64,000 nt of DNA from Megalonaias nervosa (lineage: Eukaryota; Mollusca; Bivalvia; Unionida; Unionidae): positions 104,961 through 168,960 of the forward strand of contig JAECUM010001777.1 of the NCBI GenBank assembly GCA_016617855.1. The letters are read 5' to 3'. The position numbers were made by a program, and so were the translations under genes. Of this stretch, positions 61,601 through 63,235 are shown one piece after another. Below the pieces are notes generated by a model. That model worked only from the letters and a program-made list of their open reading frames with translations. It was not told the DNA's origin and ran no database searches. Position 1 is the first letter of the stretch. Every line of letters begins with the position of its first letter.

Positions 61601-63235
61601 AAATGATATCTTCATCATCATGATTGTGTACTGATAAGCCCAACAAGAAGTCTATTAGGTAAAGAAGGCTGCATTATATACTTGCTTGCCAATACAGAGC
61701 ACTTGCATGATAATGTTTCAATGTTCTTTTACATTAAGAATTCTCAAACAAAACTGTGGACCAGATCCCTTCTGACCATATCGCTCAGACACTGCTGGTT
61801 GAAGTCTATGAACAGTTTGTGCAAGAGATGCATGTTTCAAGCATGTTTTCATTGGCTTTAAACTTATTGCATTTGGGGCATTTCATTGCCATTGTTCAAC
61901 TGAAAGGACAAATAACAATAAAGGTATTTAAAAACAACAAAAACCTTTCACATAGATAATAACCAATAACTGTCACTTAAACAAGTGAAAATCAAAATAG
62001 TGTTCATAAATAGACAATCAACAACCAGCACCAAGGATACCATACTGATGCACAAGATCAGAATAATGAAGTCCACAACTATGAAAATAATGAAAATACT
62101 GATCAAAAATAGAAAATAATGATTTGCAACAAGTAACAACTACATTAATATACCAACTTTCTAAATTGACTGTTAAAAACATAAACAAAAATAAAGAAGA
62201 TAACATTGGATTTTTGAGAGTTCAAGTGGTACAGTGTTGATCATATTGTCAGCAAAAGCTTAAATTGCTCAACATCCAGTTGATGAGTAGCCACCTAGCA
62301 TTGGTAAGGGTAGGTGAAGGGCAAAATTTTCTTCCCACTGTCTATATGTTATACAGGCAGCAAAGACAATTTTCATCTTTCTGGGATTACTGGATTCCAG
62401 AGGCAGTTCATTTACAAATCATAAGGTGATCAAGGAATGAATCTGATGGAAAAAATATGATCTTCAGCAAAAAGCCTTTCTGTATTATTTTTAGGAAATA
62501 TAAACAGCAAAGAAGCAAGAAATGAGTGCAGCATGAAGTGTCCAAACTAAAGTTATTTGGGGGGGGAGAGGTCTACACAAGCATGAAGAATCAAATTTAT
62601 AGTATGGAAGGCTGAAGACAGCAGAGGCTGATAATGAAATGTTTTGTAATTTTCTTAAGCAAAACTGAAACAGGTAAGGATCTTTGTGACCTGTTTCTTT
62701 TTCTTAATGACCAGTTTTTGACATGGGTTGGGGGTTTTAGACCCCAATTTTTCTTTTTCTGGAAAGAACACTGGGGGCTTCTGCAATGGGTTCATATTGG
62801 TGTCTCTGGCTAAATGAAACCAAATGAATGACATGGGATGATTTCAGCAGGTCCATTACATGTTTATCTTTCTTTTAATTACCAGATCAAATTATCAATT
62901 TAATAGATAAACCATTGTTTTCACTTAGTGCGAGTGCAGCACTAGAGACTCAACTGTTTATGATAACAGGATGCTATCACTATTCATTTAATAAAGGTGT
63001 GTTCAAGTATGTGAAATGGTGTCAATTAATAACAGGGAAGTCCAGGTATTTTGATAAAAAAAAGTATTGCTAATTTGGTGAGATAGCAGTCAGAAAACAA
63101 AACATTCCAAAATTACCTCTTTAAGGATTTGATATAAGGAATTAGGATAAACATCAACCAGTTTATCTCTTGCAAAATACCCGTACAATATCAAATTTGC
63201 AATGAAACTATCAGTTTTGATTAAATGCTTTAAGA
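1263..63235 (-). CDS. TTC13: TTC13 ortholog (tetratricopeptide repeat protein 13), partial spliced gene, 16 exons
   Basis: Join of the 16 exons listed separately, read on the minus strand from 63235 to 1263; 1642 coding nt, about 547 codons, all phases compatible. Seen: TPR-type helical repeats in the first ~190 residues, then a non-TPR region with family-diagnostic strings such as DHWAK, SGLQPHI, the DMFEIAV...DPEQPVLWLD block and ILSLVYYFYNLMPL, which I recognise from vertebrate TTC13 (about 860 aa). The human protein has an N-terminal signal-like segment and a C-terminal tail; both would lie outside this window. TTC13 has no firmly established biochemical role; the TPRs suggest protein binding. 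Compared with human as I remember it, the first exon here aligns poorly and one to two TPRs seem to be missing between the first two exons; the junction of the last two exons is also about 8-9 residues short. The gene spans at least 62 kb because of repeat-rich introns. Confidence 0.93.
1355..1482. repeat. Perfect 128-bp palindrome: 32-bp arms around (AT)32
   Basis: Left arm 1355-1386 and right arm 1451-1482 are exact reverse complements; the middle 1387-1450 is an uninterrupted AT repeat, itself self-complementary. The whole segment can form one long hairpin or cruciform. It sits directly upstream (in transcription sense) of TTC13 exon p. The pyrimidine-rich part of the acceptor lies partly inside the arm. 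Confidence 0.95.
1523..1632. repeat. 38-bp tandem repeat, 3 copies
   Basis: Units start at 1523, 1561 and 1599, each beginning AACACACTGTT and containing TTATGYTGATTAT. The second and third copies are nearly identical. Confidence 0.9.
2034..2166 (-). CDS. TTC13: TTC13 exon o
   Basis: 133 nt. Acceptor TTTTTCAG, donor GCG|GTATGT. LNNHIIFSIEVSNTQSRTNS then YHQEIDYIYNQLQDEIRRTG then NTKMA; human: GNILFSVETQTTEERTQLYHAEIDALYKDLTAKGKVLI. Ends in phase 0. Confidence 0.94.
2167..3308. other. TTC13 intron n-o; possible SINE fragment at its centre
   Basis: About 2590-2690 has a tRNA-like start with an A-box-like TGGCCATGTGG and CAGATCACTA, similar to the head of the SINE at 50.5 kb, but I see no clear B box. 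The remainder shows nothing I can assign. Confidence 0.4.
3309..3415 (-). CDS. TTC13: TTC13 exon n
   Basis: 107 nt: 35 codons plus TT. Donor GTGAGT; acceptor most likely CATGGTAG, with AAGCAG|, three or six bases inside, as alternatives that also keep phase. KQQSNGFVVSTQVPSTRKRS then EKDRLDGAMLVLTED aligns with human TKDGFTVNTKVPSLKDQGKEYDGFTITITGD. TT plus G of exon o gives Leu. Confidence 0.9.
4027..4221 (+). repeat. Dispersed repeat family Y, copy 1
   Basis: Shares a long diverged match with 12611-12795 in the same orientation: both begin TTAGTCTGGTT, contain a variant of GGRTCTGARTC and end with GACTTATGG...GGGTTGRCAGGTCT. Probably a non-autonomous transposon. Confidence 0.7.
4368..5563. 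mobile_element. Candidate DNA transposon with short terminal inverted repeats
   Basis: AGACCTGCCAACCC at 4368-4381 is inverted at 5550-5563 as GGGTTGGCATGTCT (one mismatch). An exact inverse also occurs at 4208-4221. No transposase was recognised inside; 5138-5578 is an open frame without recognisable domains. The target duplication is not clear. Confidence 0.4.
4902..4930. repeat. (AAT)n microsatellite
   Basis: Nine to ten AAT/TAA triplets in a row. Confidence 0.9.
5920..7640. repeat. Degenerate tandem array with ~310-bp dimeric period
   Basis: The motif AAATRTAGGTCACAGTGACCTAC, or close variants, recurs near 5928, 6049, 6218, 6358, 6525, 6625, 6922, 7095, 7243, 7416 and 7553. Spacing alternates between roughly 170 and 140 bp, which gives a two-part unit of about 310 bp. 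Companion motifs (RAGATGCATMCAATCATC, GATTCTATCATAAA) follow in register. Open frames here are fortuitous. Confidence 0.75.
8734..8815 (-). CDS. TTC13: TTC13 exon m
   Basis: 82 nt. Acceptor CATTGTTACAG, donor AAG|GTATAT. SDDKVHQQDIHDDIDKAKTI then QELLDVTK matches human NPKGLLEVREALEKVHKVEDLLPIMK in helix spacing and the LL...K end. Ends in phase 0. The donor GTATATATATA is weak but continuous with AT-rich intron. Confidence 0.88.
8890..8926. repeat. (TA)n microsatellite
   Basis: Uninterrupted TA dinucleotides in the intron just upstream of TTC13 exon m. Confidence 0.9.
9536..9622 (-). CDS. TTC13: TTC13 exon l
   Basis: 87 nt. Acceptor CTTTGCAG, donor AG|GTAATT. RGPVQNIKTIPYFDLVFKLV then KTMLQHYSS corresponds to human RGQVINMRYLEYFEKILHFIKDRILVYHG. 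The terminal AG plus T of exon m gives Ser. Confidence 0.94.
9770..9910 (-). mobile_element. Possible tRNA-derived SINE fragment
   Basis: On the minus strand CCAGGATTTGATCCCAGG resembles an imperfect RNA polymerase III B box, preceded by GTGGGGACCTGGATAGCAC. Only suggestive. Confidence 0.3.
10330..12000 (-). pseudogene. Decayed non-LTR retrotransposon (LINE): endonuclease and start of reverse transcriptase
   Basis: Minus-strand pieces run in the order expected for a LINE ORF2. 11935-11729 is endonuclease start-like (NTQSICPPAKYTRKCNFVID then IYIFFLTEIW, similar to LNARS...DLLFLTETW). 11560-11264 carries SGSLIILRDFSFHIDCPGNP, a GGDFN-H-D-like block with the catalytic GDFN degraded. 11385-11290 has HILDWIFHRPEDD. 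10604-10410 is the RT entry region (IPTSLLMECLHSVLPPLTDV then INTAFSSGVF then KTAVVKPYL), continuing in frame past stops to PVSNLP near 10360. Frameshifts and stops show it is dead, and the rest of RT is missing. Clade (CR1/L2/Jockey-like) is uncertain. Confidence 0.85.
12611..12795 (+). repeat. Dispersed repeat family Y, copy 2
   Basis: Diverged copy of 4027-4221, same orientation, ending GACAGGGTTGACAGGTCTG. Confidence 0.7.
13603..13669. repeat. (AT)n microsatellite
   Basis: About 33 AT dinucleotides, 270 bp beyond the donor of exon k. No flanking inverted repeat, unlike the array at 1387-1450. The tyrosine/isoleucine open frames across it are artefacts. Confidence 0.95.
13939..14083 (-). 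CDS. TTC13: TTC13 exon k, most conserved block
   Basis: 145 nt. Acceptor TTATAACAG, donor AG|GTTAGT. DKTLNWKDMFEIAVQYRRMV then DPEQPVLWLDLMPDHNTKDG then YKTEINFL; human: MQWRDMFDIAVKWRRIADPDQPVLWLDQMP...NNHINLIRG. This is the strongest single identification in the window. AG joins A of the next exon to give Arg. Confidence 0.97.
15400..16130 (-). pseudogene. DIRS-type retroelement remnant, copy A (RNase H end)
   Basis: On the minus strand near 15850-15770 the frame LFVNIWNHKLSTFKLPV*DP resembles the DIRS segment DLFATRWNHKLPTFVSPVPDP that follows the RNase H core. Nucleotide blocks such as CTGACAAG, ATCAATGACCCAGGA and GAGAGGAGAAATTAGAACCACTTTGCAG-like runs are shared with copies B and C. 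Interrupted by stops. Confidence 0.6.
16600..18180. repeat. Degenerate ~130-148-bp tandem array, ~9 units
   Basis: Units contain ACATCATAAGAAGTCTTTT, GAAAACCCCATG, TGACCATCCATTCAGGAGGA, ACAAGATTTTCAAAATGGC and GGCACCATTTTCATTTAG in fixed order. The GAAAACCC landmark recurs near 16655, 16940, 17088, 17218, 17596, 17738, 17870 and 18015. The large gap is filled by a SINE (17366-17565). Related single or double units occur at 28060-28300 and 34085-34640. Confidence 0.85.
17366..17565 (-). mobile_element. tRNA-derived SINE inserted in the tandem array
   Basis: Minus strand: tRNA-like head with an A box TGGTTAAGTTG (17542-17552) and a B box GGTTCGAATCC (17498-17508), then a body with GGGCAAAGCCCTTAACTCCA and a tail ending in AAACCAAACCAAAG. 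The body motif is common to several animal and molluscan SINEs. This is not a functional tRNA gene because the head is followed by a SINE body. Confidence 0.85.
18181..20263. other. TTC13 intron j-k, no recognised content
   Basis: A 68-codon open frame at 18563-18769 (+) starts MARKSFITNQKTF but shows no domain I recognise. No other gene or repeat was supported. 19568-19580 has an A-run. Confidence 0.4.
20264..20300 (-). CDS. TTC13: TTC13 exon j, 37-nt microexon
   Basis: 12 codons plus G (SRWKGLRQNKPF). Acceptor ATGCTTGCAG, donor TTTG|GTATGT. It bridges exon i (phase 0) and exon k, whose AT completes Asp. It corresponds to the variable human stretch VQRTWTNSKVRMNGKTRLM and is shorter here. 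Support comes mainly from splice sites and phase. Confidence 0.85.
20457..20755. repeat. 47-bp tandem repeat, ~6.3 copies
   Basis: Unit TGATGAAGACCTGTGGTGAA plus GAGGAAAATACCTACAAATC plus ATCACTG, period 47 (for example starts at 20511 and 20558). On the transcribed strand each unit contains TTTGTAGGTATTT, which resembles both an acceptor and a donor. It lies about 157 bp upstream of the 37-nt exon j. Confidence 0.93.
20756..22927. other. TTC13 intron i-j, no recognised content
   Basis: AT-rich sequence on both strands without a convincing domain or repeat; only short chance frames. Confidence 0.4.
22928..23099 (-). CDS. TTC13: TTC13 exon i
   Basis: 172 nt. Acceptor TATTCTTTCAG, donor GAG|GTAAGA. 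It encodes LDVSKLTLTDYSRPVYNLIC, then KAHKVGLLMQVNTDGYTANR, then RLNLAMGLSSIHIAQLYE. The match to human ELICVADRLGSLMQYETPGFLPNKRIHRAMGLAA is clear (N/L-IC, GLLMQ, NRR, AMGL). Confidence 0.95.
23100..24277. other. TTC13 intron h-i, simple sequence only
   Basis: A short CT-rich run at 23513-23530; otherwise nothing assignable. Confidence 0.4.
24278..24318 (-). CDS. TTC13: TTC13 exon h, 41-nt small exon
   Basis: Small exon with 13 codons plus TT. Acceptor TGTGTATTTTAG, donor GTGAGT. NPYREQSGLQPHI matches human DYEEQPGLQPHI. Its phase (0 in, 2 out) fits both neighbours, and TT plus A of the next exon gives Leu. Confidence 0.92.
24319..28060. other. TTC13 intron g-h (5' half of stretch), no recognised gene
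   Basis: AT-rich, with an AATTAATT simple run near 24332-24360. Frames at 25489-25809 (+) and 26949-27164 (+) show no recognisable domains and no codon bias I can point to. ATGCAAAT-type motifs occur near 24938 and (inverted) 26197, possibly element ends. Confidence 0.4.
28060..28300. repeat. Dispersed copies of the ~145-bp repeat
   Basis: Two diverged units with GGATCAACTAGATATCACAAG, GAAACCCCATGTTGATATGA, AAGATTTTCAAGATGAC and GGCACTATTTTCATTTAAGG, the same landmarks as in 16600-18180. Confidence 0.8.
28618..29673 (+). pseudogene. Decayed Tc1/IS630-type DDE transposase
   Basis: Pieces on the plus strand: an N-terminal helix-turn-helix-like part at 28618-28839 (GGKAFTNGLCLAICKITEDG then GNFLTKETPKDVVSELAKTF); a middle near 29140-29175 (KLKFFDESRCSL); VIVEKCATHHNKGEQVLSCY from 29402, aligning with the (D)N-x-(S/T)HH block that carries the second catalytic Asp (here Glu-Lys, so lost); NPLELCFWH at 29513-29539 with the third acidic residue kept; and LQHAIYHAVNSVNLGVMQTY near 29595-29650. 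Several stops and frameshifts lie between. Family assignment rests on motif order. Confidence 0.75.
29700..30400. other. Intron, no recognised content
   Basis: A short TCTC run at 29721-29733 is the only simple repeat; no exon-like block. Confidence 0.35.
30405..31715. repeat. Diverged direct tandem duplication, period ~690 bp
   Basis: Copy 1 (about 30405-31095) and copy 2 (about 31105-31715) align along their length: GTAACATYAACATTATTTATG (30466 / 31160), ATCAAATAATRTAGACTTTCT, GTTTGTGTATGGATTTT-like, GGATAAGTTTAA and GTTTGGATCCATTC. Many mismatches imply an old duplication. Confidence 0.85.
32300..32418 (-). CDS. TTC13: TTC13 exon g, linker to the conserved C-terminal region
   Basis: 119 nt. 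Acceptor GTTTGTTTAG, donor AAG|GTAAAA. EYARYLHSNLEKPLEELKLD then TDLSEEFRDHWAKMLPFEFK; human has EYSRYLHAHLD...DHWAKNLPF. RYLH and DHWAK are strong family markers. Ends in phase 0. Confidence 0.95.
32520..32690 (-). repeat. Dispersed repeat family X, minus-strand copy
   Basis: Reverse complement carries GGAGGTAATGG, CTATATGATACAGACAG, CAATGATTTTCATC and GGATTCAGG, matching the order in 44155-44545 and 62035-62430. Confidence 0.65.
33040..33300. other. Unclassified repeat-like stretch, possible SINE fragment
   Basis: AGGGTTCAGAACCCACAG resembles a degraded B-box region, and the following CCCCAGCCCCAAG stretch and run of C are unlike neighbouring AT-rich intron. No clear ends. Confidence 0.3.
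34085..34640. repeat. Dispersed copies of the ~145-bp repeat
   Basis: Three to four diverged units with CATTTTCATTTAGGACA, GAAAACCCCATGTTGATAAG, ACCATCCATTCTACAGGAG and ACAAGATTTTCAAATTGGCC, in the same order as 16600-18180. Confidence 0.8.
35153..35225 (-). CDS. TTC13: TTC13 exon f
   Basis: 73 nt: 24 codons plus G. Acceptor TTCATTATTTCAG, donor AGAG|GTAAAA. IMVQVRSSAIMTASPEFLKA then HYLR aligns with human VMLNDPLPGQKASPEYLKVKYLR; the diagnostic part is ASPE(F/Y)LK. The terminal G joins AA of the next exon to give Glu. Confidence 0.92.
35990..36960 (-). pseudogene. DIRS-type retroelement remnant, copy B (RNase H end and tyrosine recombinase)
   Basis: Minus strand: 36944-36780 reads LMQDLFAMRCNNQIYTFISS then LEPEPWSVDTLSISLVGMDL, the block that follows RNase H in DIRS polyproteins (DLFATR...PDPLAWAVDALSL-type). 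A shifted frame (36847-36584) continues with ICASPPVFLILRLIQKM. 36344-36111 (LFLKWDFSQVLMWFSSSKFN then SLFSTWQKDLNLLHDSTSF) and 36136-36040 (MIALASACRVSELYLIEKVF) match the tyrosine recombinase, including CRVSEL with the first catalytic Arg. Stops and frameshifts make it non-functional. Confidence 0.85.
36961..37800. other. Probable DIRS-associated flank, unassigned
   Basis: Higher GC than the intron around it and continuous with copy B. The minus-strand frames at 37191-37499 have no block I can align confidently to RT or RNase H. Confidence 0.35.
37930..38120 (+). repeat. Dispersed repeat family X, short copy
   Basis: GCAGTTAATCTGCAAGAGTT, TCTTTCCCTTCATCTATAT, CATATAGATGGAATCTTTC; similar to the central block at 44440-44500 and 62320-62390. 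Confidence 0.5.
38121..40209. other. TTC13 intron e-f, unassigned
   Basis: No coding block recognised. GAAATAAATTAATATT near 39060 resembles a polyadenylation context but has no attached gene. Confidence 0.35.
40210..40314 (-). CDS. TTC13: TTC13 exon e, TPR
   Basis: 105 nt, 35 codons, phase 0 at both ends. Acceptor TTTCATTTGTACAG, donor AAG|GTAACT. TCIDENEGNVECEYMKALSS then VSMGNFYEGVKTATK corresponds to human CLQLEPYNEVCQYMKGLSHVAMGQFYEGIKAQTK. The preceding intron (40315-54018) is the longest in the window, about 13.7 kb. Confidence 0.94.
40747..40841. repeat. Inverted repeat with ATATGATCAGG ends
   Basis: TAATATGATCAGG near the left end and CCTGATCATATTA near 40827-40840 are inverted; inner TAAATATTCT / AGAATACATT partly pair. 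ATATGATCAGGTAATTATTCT occurs again near 14636. Confidence 0.55.
41180..42960 (-). pseudogene. DIRS-type retroelement remnant, copy C (RT, RNase H, tyrosine recombinase)
   Basis: Most complete of the three. In minus-strand order: RT C-terminal part near 42860-42660 (KLNLNPSQDFVCLGMECLIH; compare INWEKS-LVPSQ-FLGL); RNase H at 42421-42185 (KFGWGAHLVPCFIM, LPLHIHFEEMKA, LWGKVVFIMRDNSLMM; compare GWGAHL...LHIN-LEL-A...V-TDN-T); the post-RNase H block near 41990-41890 (DALSVNSAGFWKYAYPTL); and the recombinase near 41330-41180 (AVKQDTFLIALALACIVSDL then SILSVDPNYLQFRADGF). The Arg of RVSEL is replaced by Ile. Frameshifted throughout. Confidence 0.88.
42961..43870. other. Repeat-derived flank of copy C, unclassified
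   Basis: Higher GC than typical intron. Segment 43430-43550 (ATGCCGCAGACATGTAGCAT, CACCCAGTCACATTATCCTG, ACACCAGGCTGACCAGTCCT) reads like a mollusc dispersed element, but I cannot name it. Confidence 0.35.
44155..44545 (+). repeat. Dispersed repeat family X, long copy
   Basis: Matches 62035-62430 in the same orientation: CATGATCAGAATGAATTAAG / AAGATCAGAATAATGAAG, GTCCACAACT, TTGCAACATGTAACAA / TTGCAACAAGTAACAA, then CTTCCCTTTGTCTACATACT / CTTCCCACTGTCTATATGTT. Confidence 0.75.
44717..44990 (+). mobile_element. Partial MITE with GGGCTGTTCCA terminus
   Basis: Starts (G)TAAGGGCTGTTCCAGTAAAA and continues CATACTGCCCGGGGGGAAGG. The same end occurs inverted at 50971-50994, and a complete relative lies at 54882-55067. 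The other end is not identified here. Confidence 0.6.
45695..45775 (+). mobile_element. Possible tRNA-derived SINE head
   Basis: GATGGCCTAGCAGTAACATT followed after about 30 nt by CACAGGTTCTATCTCC has A-box and B-box spacing. Confidence 0.35.
45795..46090 (+). mobile_element. tRNA-derived SINE with duplicated head
   Basis: TCTGAGGGGCTTYCATGGCA and the following AGAG occur twice (45797, 45845), so the A-box region (TGGCAGAGTGG, 45861-45871) is tandemly duplicated by about 48 bp. ACTTGATTCCAATG is B-box-like. The end reads GAAAATGGTGTAAAGGCC, like the GAAAAATGGTGTTAAACC end at 50.7 kb. Confidence 0.6.
46125..46315 (+). mobile_element. Degraded SINE of the same family as 50.5 kb
   Basis: TACAGATCACTTGCACATCTCAC and GGGGTTCTTCCTCCACCTAATATACTG match the head and 3' body of the SINE at 50518-50775. 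The tail is a C-run plus (AAACC)n. Confidence 0.7.
46320..50510. other. TTC13 intron d-e, central part, no recognised gene
   Basis: Long stretch with only weak frames. 48784-49095 (+, 103 codons) and 49859-50352 show no domain I recognise. A minus-strand candidate exon at about 47236-47331 is described in the findings. TG run at 47936-47943. Confidence 0.4.
50518..50778 (+). mobile_element. Well-preserved tRNA-derived SINE
   Basis: Head CCCGAGTGGCTGAGTGGTCT with A box TGGCTGAGTGG (50532-50542) and B box AGTTCGAGTCC (50594-50604), body with TTCTTCCCGGGGTTTTCCAG and GGTTCTTCCTCCACC, end GAAAAATGGTGTTAAACC and an (AAC/ACC)n tail. Apparent target-site duplication CCACTAGCAGGGGG (50511 on) against CCACTAGGAGGGGG (50774 on). 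The head is tRNA-like but no mature tRNA gene is claimed. Confidence 0.92.
50780..50994 (-). mobile_element. Partial MITE with GGGCTGTTCCA terminus, opposite orientation
   Basis: Ends TATGTTTTACTGGAACAGCC then CTAAC, the inverse of 44717 onward. Inner parts CAACCCACAACATAAGTGAT are like CAACCCACAACAGAAGCAAT at 44781. The SINE at 50.5 kb is inserted at its inner edge. Confidence 0.6.
51185..51480. repeat. Two-copy direct repeat, ~190-bp spacing
   Basis: GCATCAAAACTTTTCCAGT...GATACTGGTAATTTCAACAG (51218-51270) recurs as ACATCAAAATTTTCCAGTC...GATGCTGGTAATTTCGACAG (51402-51452). Confidence 0.7.
51700..52590. repeat. Unclassified GC-richer repeat-like block
   Basis: Contains an internal imperfect duplication (GATCTGAGAGACTTGAAATC ... 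AATCTGAGAGACTCGAGATC, 52064-52131), a G-run at 52226-52235, and GTGGCACAACTCACTTTTGC like ACACAACTCACTGTCAGG. Composition differs from neighbouring intron, so probably mobile, but no ends or proteins were recognised. Confidence 0.45.
52600..54018. other. TTC13 intron d-e, 5' end, no recognised content
   Basis: AT-rich intronic sequence; chance frames only. Confidence 0.4.
54019..54160 (-). CDS. TTC13: TTC13 exon d, TPR
   Basis: 142 nt. Acceptor GATTTTTCAG, donor CAG|GTAGCC. One base completes Arg, then 47 codons (EIGNSRAARSRFNQ... PTLHLRGSLMYYSGNPQEAV QDFQ), matching human ELGNFEAATESFQ...LQLRGMMLYHHGSLQEAL. It ends in phase 0. If the donor were skipped the frame would run into a stop within about 20 codons (VANNSSF...PT*). 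Confidence 0.93.
54355..54655. repeat. ~42-bp tandem repeat, ~7 copies
   Basis: Unit CTTTTCAAGTTCCAGAAATG plus TGATACTAATATCTCATACA plus TG, with TTTCAAG landmarks near 54361, 54402, 54452, 54493, 54535, 54577 and 54619. It lies about 195 bp upstream of the acceptor of exon d. The period is a multiple of 3, which explains the open frame across it. Confidence 0.92.
54882..55067. mobile_element. 186-bp MITE with TTAA target duplication (piggyBac-like)
   Basis: Flanked by TTAA at 54878-54881 and 55068-55071. Ends GGGCTGTTTCATTTAAACAT and the inverse ATGTTTTAATGGAACAGCC form inverted repeats of about 27 bp with a few mismatches; both are followed inward by ACATGG. TTAA specificity is typical of piggyBac, but no transposase is present. 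Confidence 0.75.
55080..55850. other. TTC13 intron c-d, no recognised content
   Basis: AT-rich sequence between the TTAA MITE and the minisatellite; a 76-codon frame at 55470-55700 has no recognisable domain. Confidence 0.35.
55851..57979 (-). repeat. 33-bp splice-donor minisatellite, ~47 copies, seeded by TTC13 exon c
   Basis: Transcribed-strand unit: GCCAGCACTAGTCTAAGTCA then AGCATTTAGGTAA (33 bp). In plus-strand form the landmark GGCTTACCTAAATGCTTGAC recurs every 33 bp from 56491 to 57945: 45 units by hand count, plus about two at 55851-55908 beyond a MITE. The last copy is the real exon c end with its donor. By my count 32 of 45 keep GT at the donor position and 13 read GA (TTATC in plus form). 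Two sites have an extra base (near 56640 and 57170). Variants ACTAGT, ATTAAT and GTTAAT mark subfamilies and higher-order repeats. Confidence 0.97.
55909..56478. mobile_element. 570-bp MITE with TA target duplication inside the minisatellite
   Basis: Terminal inverted repeats TAGTACAAGTCACATGAGTC (plus ATG) and, inverted at the right end, TAGTACAAGTCACATGGGTC (plus ATG): 23 bp with one mismatch. TA on both sides (55907-55908, 56479-56480), and the flanks rejoin to a normal repeat unit GACTAGTGCTGG. TA duplication suggests mobilisation by a Tc1/mariner-type transposase. Confidence 0.9.
57947..58029 (-). CDS. TTC13: TTC13 exon c, TPR; its 3' end is the last copy of a 33-bp minisatellite
   Basis: 83 nt: 27 codons plus AG. 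Acceptor TTCTCTTTTCAG, donor TTTAG|GTAAGC. The product NAIEVFKEVLKKDPENLEAS followed by TSLSQAF aligns with human EAIESFKEALK...AYKSLGQAYR. The final 29 nt (GCCAGC to TTTAG, 57947-57975) are identical or nearly so to every unit of the adjacent array, so this is both coding sequence and the array's terminal repeat. The next exon starts with A, completing AGA (Arg), as in the human RELGN context. Only use of this first donor keeps the frame open. Confidence 0.9.
58040..60928. other. TTC13 intron b-c, no recognised gene
   Basis: AT-rich. 60297-60425 has weak inverted pieces (AAGTATATACTG ... AAGTATATACAG in direct sense; CTGATCTGCC / GGCAGATTAG inverted) and may be a small element. An 89-codon frame at 59428-59697 shows no domain I recognise. 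Confidence 0.4.
60929..61045 (-). CDS. TTC13: TTC13 exon b, TPR
   Basis: 117 nt, phase 0 at both ends. Acceptor CTGTATTTACAG, donor CGG|GTGAGT. 39 codons (NFADAEKDFKEIL...LFYLGLAQYYRGKVR) that align with human DYATAHEDF...MLYKGLTFFHRGL: the second helix of one TPR and the first helix of the next. Confidence 0.85.
61046..63116. other. TTC13 intron a-b; where a missing TPR exon would be expected
   Basis: Searched by eye for the human segment between the first two exons; only a 35-nt candidate (61110-61144) was seen and set aside. Apart from family X at 62035-62430 and a G-run at 62560-62567 nothing is assignable. Confidence 0.4.
62035..62430 (+). repeat. Dispersed repeat family X, long copy
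   Basis: Counterpart of 44155-44545 (see shared blocks there), extending to GGATTACTGGATTCCAGAGG. Confidence 0.75.
63117..63235 (-). CDS. TTC13: TTC13 exon a (most 5' exon seen), TPR-like
   Basis: 119 nt. The acceptor reads TTTTGTTCACAG and the donor is GAG|GTAATT. The exon opens with two bases that complete a codon from an exon off the window, then 39 codons (LKHLIKTDSF...LYQILKE) ending in phase 0, which matches the start of the next exon. The pattern ANLILYGYFARDK resembles the human AIYGRGIAYGKKG segment, while the end LYQILKE joins well to the next exon, as human LYFISE does. Alignment to both ends with the middle missing suggests a contracted or divergent TPR block. Less certain than the other exons. 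Confidence 0.65.
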
